Origin: JAICTV01 sp035634055
GTDB taxonomy: Bacteria > Planctomycetota > Phycisphaerae > Tepidisphaerales > Tepidisphaeraceae
NCBI GenBank assembly: GCA_035634055.1
Contig: DASQDR010000286.1
Coordinates: 1-9,999, forward strand
DNA: 9,999 bases
Direction: 5' to 3'
Shown: piece after piece, positions 6,455-9,999 of the stretch
Layout of the letters: every line of letters starts with the position of its first letter
Position numbering within the stretch: position 1 is the first letter of the stretch
Made by a program: the position numbers and the translations under genes
The notes under the pieces: generated by a model
What the model saw: the letters and a program-made list of their open reading frames with translations, nothing else
What the model was told of the DNA's origin: nothing
Database searches by the model: none

Positions 6455-6492
6455 GGACAGGCACCTATTCGCGGGGGCGACGCCGCCTGTCC
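6455..6492. repeat. Hairpin repeat (GGACAGGC...GCCTGTCC) between convergent genes
   Basis: A perfect 8-base inverted repeat, 6455-6462 and 6485-6492, encloses 22 bases beginning ACCTATT. The outer motif ATAAGGACAGGCACCTATT resembles 'GGACAGGCACC' sequences that I recall from REP-like or transposon-flank repeats in several phyla; that likeness is from memory. It sits 36-73 bases downstream of the pheS stop on the minus strand, so it could serve as a transcript end for pheS, although no T-run follows. A smaller stem CGCCG-GTTAT-CGGCG lies at 6494-6508. Confidence 0.45.
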
Positions 6493-6527
6493 ACGCCGGT
6501 TATCGGCGAAGCAACGGCCCGGCGCCA

Positions 6528-7565
6528 CTAGAATTGCTTCAAAAACCGCACGTCGTTCTCCACGAAACTCCGGATATCCGTGATCCCGTACTTCCGCATG
6601 GCGATGCGCTCGATGCCGAAGCCGAAGGCCCAGCCGCTGTAGCGCTCGGGGTCGATCTTGCAGGCGGTCAGGACGTTGGGGTGGACCATGCCGCAGCCGC
6701 CGAGCTCGACCCATCGCCCCTTGTCCTCGAACCAGACGTCGACCTCCGCGCTCGGCTCGGTGAAGGGGAAGAAGCTGGGGCGGAAGCGGACCCTCGTCTC
6801 GCGGCCGAAGTAGGCGTGGACGAACTGCATGATGGTGCTCTTGAGGTCAACCATCGTCACCCCCTCGTCGACCACTAAGGCCTCGAGCTGGTGGAACATC
6901 GAGAGGTGGGTCTCGTCGTGCGTGTCCGGGCGGTAGACGCGGCCGGGGATGACCACGCGGATCGGCGGCTTCTCCGTCTCCATCACGCGGATCTGCACGG
7001 TGCTGGTCTGCGTGCGCAGGAGCATCGCCTGCTCGGCGGCGCCCTGCGATTGCGAAGCGGCGCCGCGGTCCTCGCCGGTGTCGACGGTAACGTAATAATT
7101 ATCGAGCGGGTCGCGCGCGGGGTGGCTCTGCGGGATGTTCAGCGCGACGAAGTTGTGGAACTCGTCCTCCAGTTCCGGCCCGCTAGCGACGCGGAAGCCC
7201 ATTCGGCCGAACAGCTCGGTCAGCTCGTCGGTGACGGTCATGAGCAGGTGGCGGTTGCCCAGCGCCGGGCGGCGGCCGGGCTCGGTGACGTCCTCGGTCA
7301 TCGCCGGCGCGGCCGAGGCGAGCGCGTCGCGGCGGGCGTCGAAGGCGGCGGTCACGCGGTCCTTCACCGCGTTGACCTTCTGACCGAGCAGCGGCTTCTC
7401 CTCCTTGGGCACCCTGCCCAGGAGGGTCATCAATCCCTTGATCTCGCCCTTGGCCCCGAGGTACTTGATGCGAAAGTGCTCGAGGTCCGCGGCGGTCCGG
7501 ACCGCTTGCAGCTCGGCGTCGGCACGGGCGGAGAGGGCGTCGATCTGGGCGGTGGCGTCGGACAT
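6528..7565 (-). CDS. pheS: Phenylalanine--tRNA ligase alpha subunit
   Basis: The 345-residue catalytic subunit of the alpha2-beta2 PheRS, which charges tRNA-Phe in the cytoplasm. Seen: an N-terminal coiled coil that binds tRNA (1-85, with 'RIKYLGAKGEIKGLMTLLG'); 'PGRRPALGNRHLL' (96-108); the class II motif 2 region 'PGRVYRPDTHDETHLSMFHQ' (207-226); 'PSFFPFTEPSAEVDV' (263-277); 'WVELGGCGMVHPNVL' (285-299); and motif 3 'GWAFGFGIERIAMRKYGI' (311-328), closing with the usual 'RFLKQF'. Length is normal. Two oddities: a Gly/Ala/Ser/Gln-rich insertion at about 163-179 before the 'LLRTQTS' segment, and Gln in place of the usual His of RTHTS. The ATG at 7565 fits the family start; an in-frame GTG at 7622 would add 19 residues. 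pheT is not downstream, where the strand is convergent with other genes. Confidence 0.96.
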   Translation of the reverse strand: MSDATAQIDALSARADAELQAVRTAADLEHFRIKYLGAKGEIKGLMTLLGRVPKEEKPLLGQKVNAVKDRVTAAFDARRDALASAAPAMTEDVTEPGRRPALGNRHLLMTVTDELTELFGRMGFRVASGPELEDEFHNFVALNIPQSHPARDPLDNYYVTVDTGEDRGAASQSQGAAEQAMLLRTQTSTVQIRVMETEKPPIRVVIPGRVYRPDTHDETHLSMFHQLEALVVDEGVTMVDLKSTIMQFVHAYFGRETRVRFRPSFFPFTEPSAEVDVWFEDKGRWVELGGCGMVHPNVLTACKIDPERYSGWAFGFGIERIAMRKYGITDIRSFVENDVRFLKQF

Positions 7566-7812
7566 GGCAGGTTCTTCGTCGGTCACAGGTTGCGCGAGCC
7601 CGGCGGTTTGATGCAGCGGCACGCGCCGGTTTGGCTCGCCGCGGGACGCGTCGGTAGATTACGTTCGGCCGCCCATTCTGTCGCCGGGAGGGGGACGGTC
7701 AAGCCGGGCGCGCACGCGCGCAGGACGAGCCTCCGGCGCGAGAGCGGGACGCCCGTCGCGCACGACGACGCGGCCGCGTGGCAGGCAAGGACGCAGGAGA
7801 GGAACCAACCCG
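7566..7812. other. Divergent intergenic region between pheS and a membrane-protein gene
   Basis: 247 bases that must hold the promoters for pheS (minus) and the membrane protein (plus). I see no clear -35/-10 pair, no T-box-like leader and no obvious Phe-rich leader peptide. The only confident element is the AGGAGAGGA purine run (7795-7803) acting as SD for the plus-strand gene. Confidence 0.4.
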
Positions 7813-8457
7813 ATGGACATGTCGAAGCTGCCGCGACTCTCGCAGACAACGGAGGCGCCGCCCACGGGCGCAGCCGATCCGCCCCCGCCCCCGCCCCCGC
7901 CATTGCCAGGAGCGCCCGCGTCGCCAACGTCGCCTGCGATGGATTACCGCGCCGCGCGCGACGACCGCGGCACCGGAGCCGACGTGTGGGTGTCGGCCAT
8001 CATCGGCCTGGTGTTCCTGATGCTCGGCTGGAACTTCGCGAAGTACCTTGGCGCCGCGCTGACCGGGCGGACGTATCAAACCAACGTCACGTGGACGGCC
8101 GGGCCCAAGGCGGGGCAGGCGGTGGCGTACCCGGACTTGGAGGGGAACCCGATGCTGACCGACTCGGCGATGTTCCTCTTCGGCTTGGCGCTGGTGCTGG
8201 AAGCGGTTGTCCTGGCGGTCGCCAACGGCAACGCCCGCTTCAAGCGGCCGCTGGTGGGTGTCGCGCTGGCGATCGCGGTGGCGGCGACGGCGTACAACCT
8301 GTACGTCGCGGCCAGGCTCTTCAGTGGCGGCCTGCTGCCGCTGCAGTCGCTGCTGGCGGTGGCGTTCGGCGGGTACATCGCGGCGAACCAGTGGCGAATG
8401 TTTCAGGACCTGGGCTCCGGCCGCGGCAGCGCCAGCGCAGGCGCCCTCGGCCGCTGA
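7813..8457 (+). CDS. Proline-rich four-TM membrane protein of unknown function
   Basis: I do not recognise a family. This 214-residue protein has a disordered N-terminus with eight consecutive prolines (23-30), encoded by tandem GCCCCC units at about 7878-7901, followed by Pro/Ala/Ser to residue 42. Four membrane segments follow: about 58-80 (VWVSAIIGLVFLMLGWNF), 117-138 (DSAMFLFGLALVLEAVVLAV), 146-168 (PLVGVALAIAVAATAYNLYV) and 174-192. The loop between TM1 and TM2 (81-116) contains 'GRTYQTNVTWTAG'. The tail is short and Gly/Ser-rich. An SD purine run (GAGAGGA, 7797-7803) lies 9 nt before the ATG at 7813. A cytoplasmic Pro-rich arm on a small membrane bundle suggests protein-protein contact, but that is a guess. 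Translation of the Pro run would normally need EF-P. Confidence 0.75.
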   Translation: MDMSKLPRLSQTTEAPPTGAADPPPPPPPPLPGAPASPTSPAMDYRAARDDRGTGADVWVSAIIGLVFLMLGWNFAKYLGAALTGRTYQTNVTWTAGPKAGQAVAYPDLEGNPMLTDSAMFLFGLALVLEAVVLAVANGNARFKRPLVGVALAIAVAATAYNLYVAARLFSGGLLPLQSLLAVAFGGYIAANQWRMFQDLGSGRGSASAGALGR

Positions 8458-8629
8458 AGCGGGCAGGTGGCAGGCGTGCCGGAAGACGCGAGATGGCCCG
8501 TGGCGTGCGCTCCTGCGGATTCGTTGACGTTCCCGTTCCCGGGCGTCATAGTGACGCCCCGCGTTTTGCGGCCAACGGAGGGCCGCGAGCCTCCTGCGCG
8601 TCTTCGGGGCATTCTCTCGTTTAAGCTGC

Positions 8630-8654
8630 GGAACTTTCCACGGCCGTCCGCGTC
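8630..8654 (+). promoter_or_regulatory. Candidate ECF-type promoter (GGAAC-N16-CGTC) before the sigma gene
   Basis: GGAACTT at 8630-8636 and CGTC at 8651-8654, with 16 bases between GGAAC and CGTC, match the general ECF promoter pattern, as expected for an autoregulated ECF gene. Transcription would then begin near 8661-8662, which is the ATG itself, implying a leaderless mRNA; the ATG has no SD. Short motifs arise by chance, so this is a hypothesis. Confidence 0.35.
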
Positions 8655-8661
8655 CAAACCG

Positions 8662-9336
8662 ATGTCCAGCGTGAGCGGAGCACAGTACGAGGCGGACCTG
8701 CCCCGGCCGGCGGCCACGGCCGCGCCGCCACCCGACCGCGCCGAGCTGGAGCTGGTCAAGAAGGCGCAGCTTGGCGACCGCGGCGCTTACGGGCGGCTCG
8801 TCCAGCTCTACCAGGACCGCCTGTTCAACGCGATCCTGCGCATGACCGGCGACCACGACGAGGCCCGCGACCTGGCGCAGGAAACGTTCACCCGCGGCCT
8901 GGACAAGATCGACGGCTTTCGCGGCGACGCCAGCCCCTACACCTGGCTGTTCCGCATCGCCACCAACCTGTCGATCAGCCGGCTGCGAAAGGTCCAGCGG
9001 CACCGCACCTTCTCGCTGGACCGCCCCGCGCCCGGCGGCCCGGTGCCGGTGAACCGCGGCGACGACGATCAGATGTCCGCCCTGGTCGGCCGGATGTCGA
9101 CCCGCGAAGCCCGGCCCGACGAGCAGGCCGAGCGCCGCGAGCGGAACCAGAAGGTTTTGGAAGCCCTCGGCCGGCTCGACGCCGAGTACCGCGCGGTGCT
9201 GGTCATGCGCGACATCGAAGGGTTCGATTACCAGCAGATGGCCGACGTCCTCGGCCTGCCGCTGGGAACGCTCAAGAGCCGGTTGTTCCGAGCGCGGCTG
9301 GCGCTGAGGGACGAATTAAAGGCGTACATGACATGA
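8662..9336 (+). CDS. RNA polymerase sigma factor, ECF (RpoE/SigW-like)
   Basis: A 224-residue ECF sigma factor. Residues 1-28 are a Pro/Ala-rich lead. Region 2 spans about 30-112: 'LVKKAQLGDRGAYGRLVQLY', 'DHDEARDLAQETFTRGL' and 'SPYTWLFRIATNLSISRLRK', including the -10 recognition helix. A linker (113-160) contains 'RPDEQAERRERN', common in RpoE-like members. Region 4 spans about 162-216: 'LDAEYRAVLVMRDIEGFDYQ' and the helix-turn-helix 'MADVLGLPLGTLKSRLFRAR'. The ATG at 8662 is chosen because the frame upstream, back to a GTG at 8467, has no sigma similarity. It probably acts with the membrane protein encoded 110 bases downstream, which looks like its anti-sigma factor. It is about a quarter of the length of the fused sigma encoded at 1952-4771 and represents the classical arrangement. 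Confidence 0.95.
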   Translation: MSSVSGAQYEADLPRPAATAAPPPDRAELELVKKAQLGDRGAYGRLVQLYQDRLFNAILRMTGDHDEARDLAQETFTRGLDKIDGFRGDASPYTWLFRIATNLSISRLRKVQRHRTFSLDRPAPGGPVPVNRGDDDQMSALVGRMSTREARPDEQAERRERNQKVLEALGRLDAEYRAVLVMRDIEGFDYQQMADVLGLPLGTLKSRLFRARLALRDELKAYMT

Positions 9337-9340
9337 GATG

Positions 9341-9421
9341 TCGTTGGTCACGCGTCATTGGTCACTTGCTCCACCGCATCGGGCGCACTGACAACTGACA
9401 ACTGAGAACTAACAACTGACC
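9341..9421. repeat. Second heptad-repeat hairpin, between sigma and anti-sigma genes
   Basis: The right arm at 9387-9421 is five tandem 7-mers: ACTGACA, ACTGACA, ACTGAGA, ACTAACA, ACTGACC. The left arm at about 9341-9366 read on the minus strand gives AGTGACC, AATGACG, CGTGACC, AACGACA, again with period 7 and in inverted orientation. A 20-base spacer (9367-9386) separates them. The layout matches the element at 1774-1900 (inverted arms of TGAC-containing heptads), although pairing between the arms is imperfect here. It fills most of the 110-base gap between the two genes. Confidence 0.7.
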
Positions 9422-9446
9422 TCCAGCAACCCATGACGTAGCCCCC

Positions 9447-9999
9447 ATGGCCAACACCGAACAGATCGAAGCCAAGCTTTGCGCCTACGTGGACGGTGAG
9501 CTCGACGCCGCCGGCCGCGCGGAGATCGAGGCGCACTTGCAGGCGAACCCGCAGCACCGGCAGCTCCTCGCGGAGCTGGTGGCGCAGCGCGATCTGCTGC
9601 GCGGGCTGCCGCGCGACCGGGCGCCGGAAGACCTGTTCGACGCGTTCCAGACACAGCTCGAGCGGTCGGTCCTGCTCGACCGCACCGAGCCTGACGTCGC
9701 GGTCGCGGGGAAGATCAACCGCTGGCCGCAGATTTTGTCCGTGGCGGCGGTGCTGGCGCTGGCGCTGGGGTTGGCGGCGGTGATCGTGCTGGTCGTCCTG
9801 CCAACCAACCGCAACGCGCGTCCCGATTATGCCCGCGTTGCAACGCCGACCGCTCCGACGACGCGCGGCGCGACGCCCTTGCTTCGCGAGGGCGCCGGTG
9901 ACGACCGCCCCACCACCTTGGCCGCCGCGGCGCCCGTGCCCGCGCGCGAGCTCGCCCGCGCGGCCGCCCCCGATGCGCCCGGCGCGGCGCCGGCGGCTC
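9447..9999 (+). CDS. Anti-sigma factor-like single-TM protein (3' truncated by window)
   Basis: 184 codons are visible and the stop lies outside. Residues 5-40 are the N-terminal helical part of anti-sigma domains: 'KLCAYVDGELDAAGRAEIEA' and then HLQANPQHRQL. This matches the usual 'l.ayvDGeL.....veahL..cp.c', but the HxxxCxxC zinc site reads H30-N34-H37, so both Cys are missing. An amphipathic stretch (45-92) follows, then one TM segment at about 95-118 ('ILSVAAVLALALGLAAVIVL'), then an outer region rich in Ala/Pro/Thr/Arg. The position directly after an ECF sigma gene, on the same strand, supports an anti-sigma role: holding sigma at the membrane until an envelope signal releases it. No SD precedes the ATG at 9447; the start is set by domain similarity. 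A later domain may exist beyond the edge. Confidence 0.75.
   Translation, partial: MANTEQIEAKLCAYVDGELDAAGRAEIEAHLQANPQHRQLLAELVAQRDLLRGLPRDRAPEDLFDAFQTQLERSVLLDRTEPDVAVAGKINRWPQILSVAAVLALALGLAAVIVLVVLPTNRNARPDYARVATPTAPTTRGATPLLREGAGDDRPTTLAAAAPVPARELARAAAPDAPGAAPAA

Noticed and set aside
6891..8624. 577-residue plus-strand open frame across pheS and beyond
   Set aside because: It runs antisense to pheS, whose motifs are unambiguous, and then out of frame through the proline-rich membrane gene.
7699..9003. 434-residue minus-strand open frame
   Set aside because: It is antisense to the membrane protein and the ECF sigma gene; composition is typical of a high-GC shadow frame.

Overview
The window is GC-rich (high-GC third codon positions throughout) and reads as chromosomal DNA from a member of the Planctomycetota, probably a Phycisphaerae-like lineage. 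The placement is inference from family knowledge. It rests on an ECF-type sigma factor with a very large membrane-anchored C-terminal extension, a small membrane protein ending in the 'CGYDLRAT..CP' tail typical of planctomycetes, several genes without Shine-Dalgarno (SD) sites, and many short uncharacterised membrane proteins.

Layout. Bases 1-1606 (minus strand) hold a probable operon: a DUF502 two-TM membrane protein, then a short ribosome hibernation factor (hpf/raiA), then the first 57 codons of a PTS EIIA (PtsN-like) gene that leaves the window at base 1. Bases 1607-1951 are intergenic and carry an inverted, partly tandem heptad-repeat element. Bases 1952-4771 (plus) encode a 939-residue sigma factor: sigma2 and sigma4 in the first ~175 residues, an Ala/Pro linker, one TM or signal segment, and ~680 residues predicted to lie outside the membrane. 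Bases 4772-6324 (plus) hold small lineage-type genes: a four-TM protein, a truncated-looking zinc-ribbon-tail protein, an NTF2/SnoaL-like protein, and a possible 44-codon CxxC ORF overlapping its end. Bases 6325-6527 carry a short hairpin repeat between convergent genes. Bases 6528-7565 (minus) are pheS, without pheT beside it. The 247-base divergent gap 7566-7812 shows no confident promoter. Bases 7813-8457 encode a proline-rich four-TM protein. Bases 8662-9336 encode a conventional ECF sigma factor, followed after a second heptad-repeat element by a single-TM anti-sigma-like gene that leaves the window at its 3' end.

How the genes fit together. The left block concerns ribosome hibernation and phosphotransfer regulation; the middle and right blocks concern envelope signalling. 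The two sigma genes show two architectures: one polypeptide carrying both sigma and membrane-anchored sensor-like parts, and a classical separate sigma/anti-sigma pair. The most interesting points are (i) an internal start inside the fused sigma gene with an SD as good as that of hpf, which would yield the C-terminal part alone as a signal-peptide protein, and (ii) a family of heptad-repeat hairpins sitting next to both sigma genes, one of them between sigma and anti-sigma.
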